A stretch of DNA of 64,000 nt, from the NCBI RefSeq assembly GCF_006494815.1, contig NZ_CP041091.1:4370295-4434294 (forward strand), read 5' to 3'. A model generated the notes under the pieces. The model was not told the DNA's origin. It did no database searches and saw only the letters and a program-made list of their open reading frames with translations. Below are positions 27,090 to 42,412 of this stretch, piece by piece. Source of the DNA: Nocardioides sambongensis (GTDB taxonomy: Bacteria; Actinomycetota; Actinomycetes; Propionibacteriales; Nocardioidaceae). Within the stretch, counting starts at the first letter, position 1. Each line of letters opens with the position of its first letter. Made by a program: the position numbers and the translations under genes.

Positions 27090-27850
27090 ATGACCGATGT
27101 GATCTGGGAGCAGCGGGAGTACGTCGACGGCCTCCGCGACCCCCTCACCGGCGGCCAGGCCGAGCTGGTCGAGAACCTCGCCGCGGTGACCCGCGTCCTG
27201 CTGGGCCTGCCGACCGCCAAGGGCACCCGCGCCCGCGTGGTCGAGGAGCCGACGCCCGTCCGTCCCGCGGCGTACTCCTTCGACGAGCTCGACCCGCTGC
27301 CGGCCGTCCACCTGGATGCCGAGCCGGTGACGCTGGGCCTGGTCCCGGACGCCGACCCGTTCGCCGTCACGGCCGAGCTCGGGTTCGATCTGCCGGCGGA
27401 CTCGACCGTCGACCCGACGACCGACCTGACCATCGACCTGGCGAGCGACCTGGCGCCGATCCCGACGATCCGGCCCGTCGCGACCGAGCCCCAGTCGTGG
27501 GGCCAGATCAGTGGTGCCGATGAGGACGACCTGCCGCCGCTGCCGGTGACCGCCGAGGACTGGGCCGCGCTGTCGGCGCCGCCCGCGCGGACGACGTACC
27601 GGAGGAGTCCGAGCCGACGGCGACCGCGGCGACCTCGTGGTCCACCTGGCAGCCGCCGACCGAGGTGGCCCCGCTCGCCGAGGTGCCGCCGCTGGTCGAG
27701 GTGGCCCCGCTGGTGGAGGTGGCGCCGCTGGTCGAGGTGGCGCCGCTCATCCCCGAGCCGGAGCCGATGGTCGCCGAGCCGGAGCCGCCGCAGCTCGACG
27801 TACGCAGCGCGGCCGCGGTCCTCGACGAACTCCGCTTCCTCGACGACTGA
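27090..27850 (+). pseudogene. Acidic repeat protein of unknown function, apparent frameshift
   Basis: I do not recognise this gene. The first 165 codons read as an acidic, Pro/Asp/Leu-rich protein with no membrane helix. Near 27580-27592 (GCCGCCCGCGCGGACG) the frame becomes implausible (Arg/Ser/Pro-rich), while the frame one base over continues with DDVPEESEP, four copies of a PLVEVA-type hexapeptide repeat, and a neat ending AAAVLDELRFLDD at 27850. Adding one base gives a protein of about 253 residues. GAGGAG precedes ATG 27090. It follows the pilin terminator and may be a separate transcript. The repeats resemble a flexible spacer. Confidence 0.6.
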
Positions 27851-27863
27851 CGCGAGGTCTCCC

Positions 27864-27922
27864 GCGCCCCATTCCGAATGGTCGGGAATTCCCCGAAAAC
27901 ACGACCAATCCGAATGGGGCGC
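27864..27922. repeat. Intergenic palindromic element, copy 3, with an extra half-copy
   Basis: Arms 27864-27884 and 27902-27922 (21 nt, two mismatches) flank a 17-nt centre (27885-27901) that again contains GAATTC and CGAAA like copy 1. A further right-arm remnant, CGAATGGGGCGCGCC, follows at about 27932-27946. It lies between two convergent genes. Confidence 0.9.
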
Positions 27923-27958
27923 GCCGAAACCCGAATGGGGCGCGCCGCAACCCGCACC

Positions 27959-28912
27959 CTAGGACGGCGCCGGCGCAGGCTCCTCGACATCCGGGCTGGC
28001 GCCCTGGCCGGGCCGCCGCGAGGACGGCCGCCGCCGGGCCACTGCGACGCCGACCAGGGCGAGCGTCCCACCGACGTACGCGATGGTCGGCGGCACCTCG
28101 TCGAGGAGGACCAGGCCCATCACGATGGTCAGCGGCGGCACCAGGTAGGTCGTCACGCCCAGCGACGAGGCGTCCATGTGGCGCAGCGCGTAGGCGTAGG
28201 TGGTGAACGCGACTGCGGTCGGGAAGATCCCGAGATAGACCAGCCACCAGGTCGACGACGCCGGCGCCTCACGCACCTGCCCGACCAGCTCACCCAGCCA
28301 CGGCAGGCAGACCACGGCGCCGACGCTGCACGCCAGCCAGGTCACGTGGATCGCCGACAGCGAGGCGACCAGCGGCTTCTGCACCACCAGGCTGATCGAG
28401 TAGACCAGCGCCGCCAGCAGGCACAGGCCCACCCCGAGCAGGTCGCGGGACCCGTCGCCGGAGGTGGACATGCCGATCACCGCGACGCCGGCGAACGCGA
28501 GCGCCAGGCCCGCCAGCAGGGTCGGGGTGAACCGCTCGGAGAGGAACGTCGCGGCCAGCACCGCGATCAGCACCGGGGAGACCTGGATCAGCATCGCGGC
28601 CGTCCCCGCGTCCACCCGCTGCTCACCCGCGTTGAGGGCGAGGTTGTAGATCCCGAACCAGAGCACGCCGATCGCGACGATCGAGACCCACTGCCGCCGC
28701 GAGGGGCGGGGCAGCCCACGCGGCAGCGCCACCACCCCGAGCGCGACCGACCCGACCAGCAGCCGTCCCAGCGAGAGCGCACCGGGGGAGAAGTCGTCGG
28801 CCAGGTGCCGGATCCCGACGAACGCCGAGGACCACAGCAGCAACGTGGTCCCCACGGCCAGCAACGGCAGGACGCTCCGGTGCTCCCCAGGCCCGCTCTC
28901 CACACTGTTCAC
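27959..28912 (-). CDS. EamA/DMT family transporter
   Basis: This 317-residue membrane protein has ten hydrophobic segments arranged as two EamA repeats (about residues 14-140 and 160-295), typical of drug/metabolite exporters of the RhaT/YdcZ class. LLLWSSAFVGIRHLADDFSP opens the first repeat and GIFPTAVAFTTYAYALRHM lies in the second. The C-terminus is a charged cytosolic tail. GTG 28912 is taken as start. The substrate is not predictable. Confidence 0.9.
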   Translation of the reverse strand: MNSVESGPGEHRSVLPLLAVGTTLLLWSSAFVGIRHLADDFSPGALSLGRLLVGSVALGVVALPRGLPRPSRRQWVSIVAIGVLWFGIYNLALNAGEQRVDAGTAAMLIQVSPVLIAVLAATFLSERFTPTLLAGLALAFAGVAVIGMSTSGDGSRDLLGVGLCLLAALVYSISLVVQKPLVASLSAIHVTWLACSVGAVVCLPWLGELVGQVREAPASSTWWLVYLGIFPTAVAFTTYAYALRHMDASSLGVTTYLVPPLTIVMGLVLLDEVPPTIAYVGGTLALVGVAVARRRPSSRRPGQGASPDVEEPAPAPS

Positions 28913-29007
28913 GAGGCAACGCTAGGCGGTCGCGCCGACACGCGGCACGCGGGTTCCGGCCATCACACCGCGAGATGCGGACAGGGTGGACCCGCGCGCC
29001 GGGGCCG

Positions 29008-32000
29008 TCACTCCAGCAGCTCGTCCAGGGCCCTCCCGACCAGGTCGGCGCGCTCCTCCTCCGAGGCCATCTGCTCGAGCCCGAAGCCCAGCAGCAGCGT
29101 GTCCTCGGTGGCGGTCGCGGCGTAGTTCACGGCCGGCTCCGCCCCGATCTCCCACTCCGTCGCCGGGGCGGGGCTGCCGGCGGGCGAGCTGCCGACCGAC
29201 CACTTGCTGGTCGGACCCTCGAACCCGTCGGCGTCGTCGACGCCGTCGATCACCACGTGGGTGTCGTCGACGAAGACGCCGATCTCACCCGAGCCGGGGT
29301 CGGTCACATAGCTGATCGACACCTCGACGTCGCTGCCGGCGTAGCCGCTCAGGTCGTAGGAGACCTCGCTCCACCCGCCACCGTCGCCGCTCAGCGCGTT
29401 CCAGTCGCCGGTGGTGCCCGGCGGCGTGCAGTCGGCGCCTAGGTAGTGCTCCAGGAACGGGTGCAGCGCCAGCAGGAACGGGTTGTCCGTGCACTCGGCC
29501 GGCGGCTCCGACGACGTCGCACCTCCCGCCTCGGGGAGCGTGGTCCAGTCGTCGCTGCCCGCCGTGCGTGCCTCGACGATCACCTGGTCATAACCGGGCT
29601 CCACCACGTACGAGAGCTGGAAGGAGAGCTCCGCGCTCGCCCCGTCCGGCACCGTCACCGTCCGGCTCAGCCGCGCGTACGACGAATCCTCGTGCAGCAC
29701 CCGAGCGAACCGCTCACCTTCGATCGGGGCATACGGACTCCCCGGCGTGGCTGCGTACTCGGCGGCCCCGGCGCTGGCGAACTGCGGGAACTGGTCGACC
29801 GGCAGCACGTCGCTGGTCGGCGTCCACGCTCCCGCCTCGTCGAGCGGGTTGTCGCCCTCGACGACCGGGCCACCGAGCGCAGCGGTGAAGCCGTTCAGCG
29901 GGGCGGCGGTGCCGGCGATCGACTCCGGGCCGGTCAGGTCGATCCGGTTGTAGGCGCCGAGGTAGTACTGGCGGAAGTCGTCGGCCAGGATCAGGCAGTC
30001 CTCGAAGAACCCGTCCGTGGCGCCACCCGGGCGGGGCGAGACCACGCACTCCTCCTCCGGAGCGCCGTTGAGCCCGTAGTAGAGCCCGCCCACCGACGTG
30101 CTGATCCCGGCGAGCCCCTGATACTGGGCGGTCTCGCCGGCGTGGACCAGCTTGCCGCCGTCGTTGAGGTAGTCGCGCACCGCGATGGTCAGGTACTGCT
30201 GCCGCTCGGCCACGGAGACGTCGGCGAGCTCCCCGAACGGGGTCGTGGTCAGCTCGTCCTCCGGGTCCTGGGTGATCCGGTTGTCGCCGAGGTACCAGAG
30301 CACCGCGTCGTAGTGCGAGAGCACCCCGAGGTCGTGCGGCACGCCCTGGGCGTCGACGTCCCACACGTCGGCGGAGTAGCCGGCGTCCTCGATCGCGGCG
30401 ACGTGGGCGTCGGCGTACTTGGGCCCGGTGACGTCGTCCGGGTAGGTCGGGTTGACGCCGGTGTAGTCCTCGTTGGCGATCACCAGCACGTCGCTCCCGG
30501 TGTCGGAGGCGACCCGGTAGGTGAACCGGCTCGAGGAGATGTAGCCGCGGCCGGGCAGCCGGCCGGAGAACCAGACCTGCACCCGGTCGCCGGGGTCGGC
30601 GAAGCGGACCTCGCCGCGGTACTCGGCGTAGTAGTCGTCGTTCTCGTCGCCGTAGCGCTCACCGCCGGCCCACTCCGGGGCGGCGACGGTGCGCACGCGC
30701 CCGCCGTCGATCCGGTAGTTCATCTCCAGCCGGCGCAGCGCGCGCTTGGCGACCACCGCCACGGACTGCGGGTCGCCGTAGGAGACGTCGAAGGTGTCCA
30801 CCTGGAAGGTCGGGGTGTCCAGTCCGACCACCGAGCTCGGGTCGTCCGGGTCGGCCGCCGACTCGGCCACCGCCAGGGCGAACGGGATGTTCGCCTCGAA
30901 CTCGGCCTGGACCAGCTCCTCGTCGTCGGGGAACTCGAAACCGCTGCCGCAGTCGGTGTCCACCCACTCGTCGTCCGGGACGGCCTGGGACGCCGACTCG
31001 CAGGTCGACATCTCGGGGTGAAGCCGAGCACGCCGTAGCGCTCGGTGAGGTCGGTGTCGGTGTCGCCGTTGGTGGTGTAAAGCTCGGCGGAGATGTCCGG
31101 GTCGTAGCCGGGGATCGCCGGCTCCTCGTCGTCCCCGGCCATCGCCTCGTAGATCACGTCGTCCGGTGTCGGGGTGGCCACCTGCCAGCCGGTGCCGTAG
31201 AGCAGCAGCTCGGCGGCGGAGTGGTAGTTGACGAAGAACTCCGGGCTGATCCGGCGCATGAACCGGTCGAGCGCCTTGGTCTCCGGCTCCGAGGCCGGCC
31301 CGGGGCCCCGGTAGGTCTCACTGCCCGGGTTGGGGGAGGAGCCCTCGTTGTCGTAGCCCCACTTGGTCGGCCAGTTGCGGTTGAGGTCGACGCCGTCGCC
31401 GGGGGCGATCTGGCCGTCGCCGTTGTTGTCGCGCAGGTTCTTGCGCCACAGCCGCTGGCCGGGCTCGAAGGTGAAGTCGTAGCCGTCGGGGTTGGCCACC
31501 GGCACGAACCAGAGCTCGGTCGACTTCAGCAGCGCCCGGATCGAGCGGTCCTCGTAGTAGCCGTCGATCACGTAGTTGGCCAGCCGTCGGGTCATCTCCG
31601 GGGTGATCCACTCCCGCGCGTGCTGCGCGGAGAGGTAGACGACCGTCGGCCGCCGCCCGTCCTTGGTCCGGCGCGCGTTCTTGGTGACCTTGAGGGCCAC
31701 GATGTCCTGCCCCTGCACGGTGCGGCCGATGCTGACCAGCTTGGTGATCTGCCGGTTGCGCTGCGCCAGGGTCCGGAACTCCCGCTCGAGGCCGCCGCGC
31801 CCCGAGTACGGACGCCACACCTCGTAGCCGTTCGCCTCGGCGCGGGTCGCTCGCTGGGTCGTGGTCAGCCCGCCGACGCGCTTCGGCGCGAGCTCGATGC
31901 CGCGCGCCTCGAGCCGGCGCACCTGGCTCCCGCTGAGGATCGCCTCCACCCGGACCTGCGACTTCTCGGCGTCCTCGGCCTGCCCGGCGGGGGATCGGGT

Positions 32001-32201
32001 GACCTCCACGTCGTGCCGGTCGACGCCGAGGTCGAGGATCTCCTCGAGCTGATCGGCGGCGACGAGGCCGGTGTAGACCTCCATCCGATCGCCGGAGCCG
32101 TTGCCCGGTGGCGCCGCGCCGGCCGGCGTACCGGCCAGCATGCTGCCGGTGAGCACACCGACGACGGACAAGGCGATGGCGGTTCCGAGACGTCGCGGCA
32201 T
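29008..32201 (-). pseudogene. Secreted zinc carboxypeptidase (M14) with long C-terminal region, apparent frameshift
   Basis: The protein begins with a signal peptide ending near AGTPAGAAPP. The M14 catalytic domain follows: zinc ligands in SAQHAREWIT (about residue 194), substrate-binding PDGYDFTF and VDLNRNWP, and the third zinc ligand in VNYHSAAELL (about 325). Near 31015-31020 the frame breaks exactly at the catalytic glutamate: adding one base reads GFTPEMSTCES, as in active M14 enzymes, and continues for another 670 residues to 29008. The extension has a Rossmann-like part (SDVLVIANEDYTG) and an immune-inhibitor-like beta domain (FEGPTSKWSV region). The restored length is about 1,064 residues. 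The error-like nature of the break suggests a functional gene in the organism. Confidence 0.85.
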
Positions 32202-32281
32202 GAACAGCTCCCTGAGACCAGTGTGACGTAGATCACAGAGTCCGCCTCGGTAGGGGTTCTGTCAAGCGAGCCCGGTCCGGC

Positions 32282-37839
<5,558 letters not shown>

Positions 37840-37941
37840 GATCCGCCCGGCTCGCCCGGGGCGGGGCGCCAATGCTGCGGCCCAGTTGTTGGTGGATCCC
37901 CACAAGAGGAGCGGGGCGCTCCGTCTGACCGGGCCGCCCGC

Positions 37942-38619
37942 TCAGACGTCCAGCTTGTACCCCAGCCCGCGCACCGTCACCAGGTACTTCGGCTCGCTCG
38001 GCTCCGGCTCCAGCTTGGCCCGCAGCCGCTTCACGTGCACGTCGAGAGTCTTGGTGTCGCCCACGTAGTCCGATCCCCAGACCCGGTCGATCAGCTGGCC
38101 ACGGGTCAGCACCCGCCCCGGGTTGCGCAGGAACATCTCCAGCAGCTCGAACTCCTTCAGCGGCAGCCGCTGCTCGGAGCCGTCGACGGTCACCACGTGC
38201 CGCTCGACGTCCATCCGCACCGGTCCGGCCTCCAGCGTGTCCGGGGCCAGCTCGGCCTCCTGGCCGCGGCGCAGCACCGCCCGGATCCGGGCGACCAGCT
38301 CGCGGGGCGAGTAGGGCTTGGTGACGTAGTCGTCGGCGCCCAGCTCGAGGCCCACCACCTTGTCGACCTCGTCGTCCTTCGCGCTCACCATGATCACCGG
38401 CACGTTGGAGCTCTGTCGGATGGTGCGGCAGACCTCCGTGCCGGGGATCCCGGGCAGCATCAGGTCGAGCAGGACGATGTCGGCCCCGTTGCGGTCGAAC
38501 TCGTTGAGCGCCGTGTTGCCGTCGGCGGCGATCGCGACCTCGAAACCCTCCTTCCGGAGCATGTAGGCCAGCGCGTCGCTGTAGCTCTCTTCGTCCTCGA
38601 CGACGAGTACCCGGGTCAC
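37942..38619 (-). CDS. regX3: Response regulator RegX3 (phosphate-responsive)
   Basis: RegX3 is the OmpR/PhoB-type regulator paired with SenX3 and controls phosphate-starvation genes in mycobacteria. The 225-residue protein has the receiver domain (TRVLVVEDEESYSD, phosphorylated Asp in DIVLLDLMLPG, Lys in YVTKPYSPREL) and a winged-helix domain ending VRGLGYKLDV. GGAGGAGG precedes the GTG start at 38619. It lies 72 nt after senX3 and upstream of the carboxylase gene. The adjacent phoU and the PHO-box-like repeat support the assignment over other OmpR regulators. Confidence 0.93.
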   Translation of the reverse strand: MTRVLVVEDEESYSDALAYMLRKEGFEVAIAADGNTALNEFDRNGADIVLLDLMLPGIPGTEVCRTIRQSSNVPVIMVSAKDDEVDKVVGLELGADDYVTKPYSPRELVARIRAVLRRGQEAELAPDTLEAGPVRMDVERHVVTVDGSEQRLPLKEFELLEMFLRNPGRVLTRGQLIDRVWGSDYVGDTKTLDVHVKRLRAKLEPEPSEPKYLVTVRGLGYKLDV

Positions 38620-38690
38620 GGGCGGTCCTCCTCCTGCTGTGATGGAGCCGCGTCCGCACCTGCGGACGCGGCGGGGGCTCGGCGAGAGCC

Positions 38691-39811
38691 TCATACCCCG
38701 GGTGCTTCGGCAGCGACAGGGTGAACGTCGACCCCTGCCCCTCCACCGACCACACCCGGACCTCGCCGCCATGGGTGGCGGCGACGTGCTTGACGATCGA
38801 CAGGCCCAGCCCGGTCCCGCCGGTGGAGCGGTGCCGGGCCGGGTCGACCCGGTAGAACCGCTCGAAGATCCGGTCGACCTCCTCGTCGGGGATGCCGATG
38901 CCCTGGTCGATCACCGAGATCTCCACCGAGGAGCCCACCGACCGCCGGCTGACCAGCACCCGGCTGCGCTCCTCGGAGTAGGCGACCGCGTTGGCCACCA
39001 GGTTGGAGACCGCCGCGGTGACCTGGTCCTCCTTGCCGAGGATCTTCAGGCCCTCCTCGCCCTCGGTGAGCAGGGTGATCCGCTTCGCCCCGGCCTCCAT
39101 CGCGCTGGTGTCGATCGCGGTGGCGATCACGTCGTCGATCGAGACCGGCGAAGGGGAGTGGACGGGCTCGTCGCCCTGCAGCCGGGACAGCTCGATGATC
39201 TGCTGCACCAGCTTGCCCAGGCGGTCGGACTCGGTCTGCATCCGCGCCGCGAACCGCTGCACCGCCTCCGGGTCGTCGGCCGCGTCCTGCACCGCCTCGG
39301 CGAGCAGGTGGATCGCTCCGACCGGGGTCTTCAGCTCGTGCGACACGTTGGCCACGAAGTCACGACGTACCGCCTCGACCTGGCGCTCCTTGGTGCGGTC
39401 CTCGACCAGGGCCAGCACCAGGCGCGGACCGAGCGGCGCCACCCGCGCGGTCAGGGTCCGCTGCGGGCCCACCGTCGAGGACATCTGCAGCTCGGTCTCG
39501 CGGATCTGACCGTCGCGCCGCACCTCGCGCACCAGCTGGCTGAGCTCCGCGGAGGACAGCACGCCGCCGCGCACCACCCCCATCGCGTACGCCGGCGCGG
39601 AGGCCTTGACCACCGCGTCGGACTCGTCCACGACGACCGCGCTGCTGCGCAGCACCGCGAGCACGTCGGCCACGCCGGCGGGCAGCAGCGGCGCCTCGGT
39701 CTCCGGCTGGCGGCGTTGCTGCCGCTCGCTGAGGTGCCAGGCGAGCATCGCGCAACTGGCCACCAGGGCGCCGAGTGCCGCAGCCAGGAAGGCCTGGGTC
39801 GACGAGTCCAC
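38691..39811 (-). pseudogene. senX3: Sensor histidine kinase SenX3, frame lost near the stop codon
   Basis: SenX3 is the membrane kinase that phosphorylates RegX3 under phosphate limitation. One N-terminal membrane segment (FLAAALGALVASCAMLAW) is followed by a PAS-like domain, the dimerisation box with the phospho-acceptor (DFVANVSHELKTPVGAI), and the ATPase boxes N (NLVANAVAYS), G1 (DQGIGIP), F (FERFYRVD) and G2 (GTGLGLSIV). The frame fails to stop and runs on into regX3 unless one base is added in the CCCC/GGG run at 38696-38702; the product would then end LPKHPGV at 38691 with about 373 residues. A homopolymer miscall is the likeliest reason. GTG 39811 is taken as start. phoU is divergent. 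Confidence 0.9.
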
Positions 39812-39872
39812 GGCCCGATCGTACGGCGCCGCCGACCCCGGCCTCGGAATCGTGGAACGCGACGTTCGTGAT

Positions 39873-39894
39873 GTTCACCCCCCGTTCACCGGAG
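39873..39894 (+). promoter_or_regulatory. PHO-box-like direct repeat between senX3 and phoU
   Basis: Two 11-nt direct repeats, GTTCACCCCCC and GTTCACCGGAG, sit in the 122-nt gap between divergent senX3 and phoU. The GTTCACC core with an 11-nt period matches the PHO box bound by PhoP/RegX3-type regulators in actinobacteria. A weaker third unit (GTTCGTGA, 39864) precedes it. RegX3 autoregulation and phoU control are inferred. Confidence 0.78.
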
Positions 39895-39933
39895 TCAGGG
39901 ATGTCGTCACCTTCGCTCCGTACGCTCGCCGTC

Positions 39934-40590
39934 ATGCGTGACGCCTACACCGAGCAGCTCGAATCCGTCTTCGACGAACTGGCCGGCATGTGCCGGCGCG
40001 TCGAGGCCGCGGTCGAGAGCGCGACCCTTGCCCTGATGACCGGCGACCCCTCGATCGCCGAGCAGGTCATCAGCGCCGACATCGAGATCGACCGGATGCG
40101 CGAGGACGTCGAGGAGAACTGCTTCAGCCTGCTCTCCCTGCAGCAGCCCGTCGCCGGCGACCTGCGCACCGTCGTCGCCGCCCTGCGGATGGTCAGCGAG
40201 CTCGAGCGGATGGGCGACCTCTCGGTGCACGTCGCCAAGATCGCCCGGCTGCGGGTGCCCGACATCGCCGTCCCCGAGGAGGTTCGTCCCACCGTCGCCC
40301 GGATGGCCGTCGTCGCCCGCACCATGGTCGGCCAGGTCAGCACGGTGATCACCACCCGCGACGTCGAGGCAGCGATCGCGCTCGGCAAGGCCGACGAGGA
40401 GATGGACCAGCTGCGTCGTACCAGCTTCTCCGAGCTGCTCGGTGACGAGTGGAACCACGGCGTCGAGGCGGCGGTCGACATCGCCCTGCTCGGTCGGTAC
40501 TACGAGCGGATCGCCGACCACGCGGTCTCGATCGCCAACCGGGTCATCTTCGTCGTCACCGGCCACAACCCCACCTCCGTCGACGCCTGA
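39934..40590 (+). CDS. phoU: Phosphate signalling protein PhoU
   Basis: PhoU links the Pst phosphate importer to the phosphate two-component system and represses its output when phosphate is plentiful. The 218-residue protein consists of two three-helix PhoU repeats (residues about 5-105 and 110-210). The metal-binding signatures are seen as EDVEENCFSLLSLQQPVAGD and ALLGRYYERIADHAVSIANR. ATG 39934 is the only start that fits the family N-terminus (RDAYTEQLESVFDELAGM). No pst genes are in the window. It is convergent with gpmA across an unusual repeat array. Confidence 0.95.
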   Translation: MRDAYTEQLESVFDELAGMCRRVEAAVESATLALMTGDPSIAEQVISADIEIDRMREDVEENCFSLLSLQQPVAGDLRTVVAALRMVSELERMGDLSVHVAKIARLRVPDIAVPEEVRPTVARMAVVARTMVGQVSTVITTRDVEAAIALGKADEEMDQLRRTSFSELLGDEWNHGVEAAVDIALLGRYYERIADHAVSIANRVIFVVTGHNPTSVDA

Positions 40591-40596
40591 CCCCGC

Positions 40597-40717
40597 GCCG
40601 AGGGGTCAGGCCCACCCCGCCGAGAGGTCGGTCGGGAACTGCCGAGGGGTCGGTGGAGTGCCGCCGAGGGGTCGGTGGGGAACTGCCGAGAGGTCAGGCC
40701 CACCCGGCCGAGAAGTC
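40597..40717 (+). repeat. 22-bp tandem array, forward half (six units)
   Basis: GCCGAGRGGTC occurs at 40597, 40619, 40641, 40663, 40685 and 40707, exactly every 22 bp (the last copy is GCCGAGAAGTC). The other 11 bp of each unit fall into types: AGGCCCACCCS in units 1 and 5, GGTSGGGAACT in units 2 and 4, and unique sequences in units 3 and 6. The period is not a multiple of three, so it is not a coding repeat. Confidence 0.93.
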
Positions 40718-40753
40718 AAGAGGTGCGGGCAGGCCACTCGTCTGTCGGTTCGC

Positions 40754-40852
40754 GACCTCTCGGGGGACCGCCAATGACCTTTCGGCGGACGGCCAATGAC
40801 CTTTCGGCGGGGCGCCAGCGACCTTTCGGCGGGGCGCCGGTGACCTCTCGGC
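40754..40852 (-). repeat. 22-bp tandem array, inverted half (five units)
   Basis: GACCTYTCGGC, the inverse of the forward unit, occurs at 40754 (ending GGG), 40775, 40798, 40820 and 40842, spaced 21, 23, 22 and 22 bp. The two halves are separated by 36 nt and together fill the gap between phoU and gpmA, ending 11 nt from the gpmA stop. Confidence 0.93.
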
Positions 40853-40862
40853 GGGTACGGCG

Positions 40863-41609
40863 TCAGCGGCCCTGGTTGGCCACGGCAGCGGCAGCGGCCT
40901 CGGCGGCCTCGGGGTCCAGGTAGCGACCGCCCGGGACGGTGGGAGCGAGGGTCTCCTCGTCGAGCTCGTAGAGCAGCGGCATCCCGGTCGGGATGTTGAG
41001 TCCGGCGATGTCGGTGTCGCTGATCTGGTCCAGGTGCTTCACGATCGCGCGCAGGCTGTTGCCGTGGGCGGCGACGAGCACCGTGTGGCCGGCCCGCAGG
41101 TCGGGCACGATCCCCGCGTCCCAGTAGGGGAGCAGGCGGGCGATGACGTCCTGGAGGCACTCGCTGCGCGGCATCTCCTCGCCGAGGTCGGCGTACCGGG
41201 GGTCACCGACCTGGGAGTACTCGTCGTCGTCGGCCAGCGGGGGAGGCGGGGTGTCGAAGGATCGTCGCCAGAGCATGAACTGCTCCTCGCCGTATTCGGC
41301 GAGCGTCTGCTTCTTGTCCTTGCCCTGCAGGGCGCCGTAGTGGCGCTCGTTGAGTCGCCAGGAGCGCCGTACCGGGATCCAGTGGCGGTCGGCGGCGTCC
41401 AGGGCCAGGGCGGCGGTGTTGATCGCGCGCCGCTGCAGGGAGGTGTGCACCACGTCGGGGAGCAGCCCGGCGTCCACGAGCAGCTCGCCGCCGCGGATCG
41501 CCTCGGCGCGCCCCTTCTCGGTGAGTGCGACGTCGACCCAGCCGGTGAACAGGTTCTTCGCGTTCCACTCCGACTCGCCGTGGCGCAGCAGGATCAGCGG
41601 GAACGGCAT
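40863..41609 (-). CDS. gpmA: 2,3-bisphosphoglycerate-dependent phosphoglycerate mutase
   Basis: This glycolytic enzyme interconverts 3- and 2-phosphoglycerate through a phosphohistidine. The 248-residue protein has the phosphohistidine motif [12 protein letters not shown] at the start, [13 protein letters not shown] in the middle and the second catalytic histidine in [12 protein letters not shown]. Length is normal. In mycobacteria gpmA lies directly before senX3-regX3; here it is separated from them by phoU and the repeat arrays and faces the other way to phoU. Its ATG overlaps the preceding lipoprotein stop by one base (TGATG). Confidence 0.96.
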   Translation of the reverse strand: MPFPLILLRHGESEWNAKNLFTGWVDVALTEKGRAEAIRGGELLVDAGLLPDVVHTSLQRRAINTAALALDAADRHWIPVRRSWRLNERHYGALQGKDKKQTLAEYGEEQFMLWRRSFDTPPPPLADDDEYSQVGDPRYADLGEEMPRSECLQDVIARLLPYWDAGIVPDLRAGHTVLVAAHGNSLRAIVKHLDQISDTDIAGLNIPTGMPLLYELDEETLAPTVPGGRYLDPEAAEAAAAAVANQGR

Positions 41610-42270
41610 CAGTGGCCGCCCTCGAGCTCGGGGTGCTCGCAGTCGTAGGCGCGCGACCCGGTCTCGCCGAGCTCCTCCTCGGCGCCGTCGGTCAGCTCCG
41701 CGGTCGGCTCCTCGAAGGCCGACTCGCCCTCGGTGGCCGACTCGCCCTCGGCCGCGTCCGAGCCCTCGGCGTCACCGGGTGCGGCGCTCGACTCGGCGGC
41801 CTCGGGGTCGGGACGGCGGTGTACTGCCAGCAGTTCTTGACCACCGGCACCTCCAGCGCGACGGTCTCGCCGGTGCTGAAGGCGAACTCCAGGTTGATCA
41901 CGTCGCCGGCCACGAAGTCGCCGGTGAGCGGGATGGCGGTCTCGGCGGTGGACAGGTTGACGCCGCGTCCGGCGGCGACCTCGATCGGCTCGAACTCCTC
42001 CACGGTGATCGCGCCGTCGAGGTCGGTGACCGAGTCGAGGGAGGCGTCGTTGTCGACGTCGTTGTTGGCCAGCGCACCGATGACCCGGCCCTCACCCTCG
42101 GCGGTGGACAGCACGCGCGCGCCGAGCACGTCGACCGAGGCATCCCGGTTCTGGGTGCCGGCGGCGATGGTGTTCACGCGGTCCGTGGGGTAGTCGAACC
42201 CACAGGCGGACAGGGAGCCCGCGAGAGCCAGCAGCAGCGCTGCGATCGCGGTCGGGCGTCGGTGAAGCAT
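41609..42270 (-). pseudogene. Secreted lipoprotein of unknown function, apparent frameshift
   Basis: The product has a signal peptide with lipobox LSAC (about residue 23), then an extracytoplasmic domain (GFDYPTDRVNTIAAG, GVNLSTAETAIPLTG, LEVPVVKNC). At about 41810-41812 the frame turns Arg/Pro-rich; adding one base gives [20 protein letters not shown], an acidic tail, and a stop that overlaps the gpmA ATG. The restored length is about 220 residues. GGAGG lies 9 nt before ATG 42270. The domain resembles copper-chaperone-like or DUF461-type lipoproteins only in outline; I do not assign a function. The likely operon is ubiA, this gene, gpmA. Confidence 0.75.
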
Positions 42271-42412
42271 GTCGGCAGGCCTCCGCTGCGGTGAGGTGTC
42301 CACCGGCGTCCGTGCAGGAGGCGTCCGGCGGTAGTTCGGGCGGCCACACTCTAGCGGTCGTCGGCGGCCGACGGGTGACCGGTCCGGGCGCGAGCCGCCC
42401 GGGCGATCGCGG

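Noticed and set aside
40597-40852. A CRISPR array
   Set aside because: The 11-bp core repeats every 22 bp with partly repeated intervening sequence, and the second half is inverted. There are no unique spacers of 28-40 bp and no cas genes nearby.
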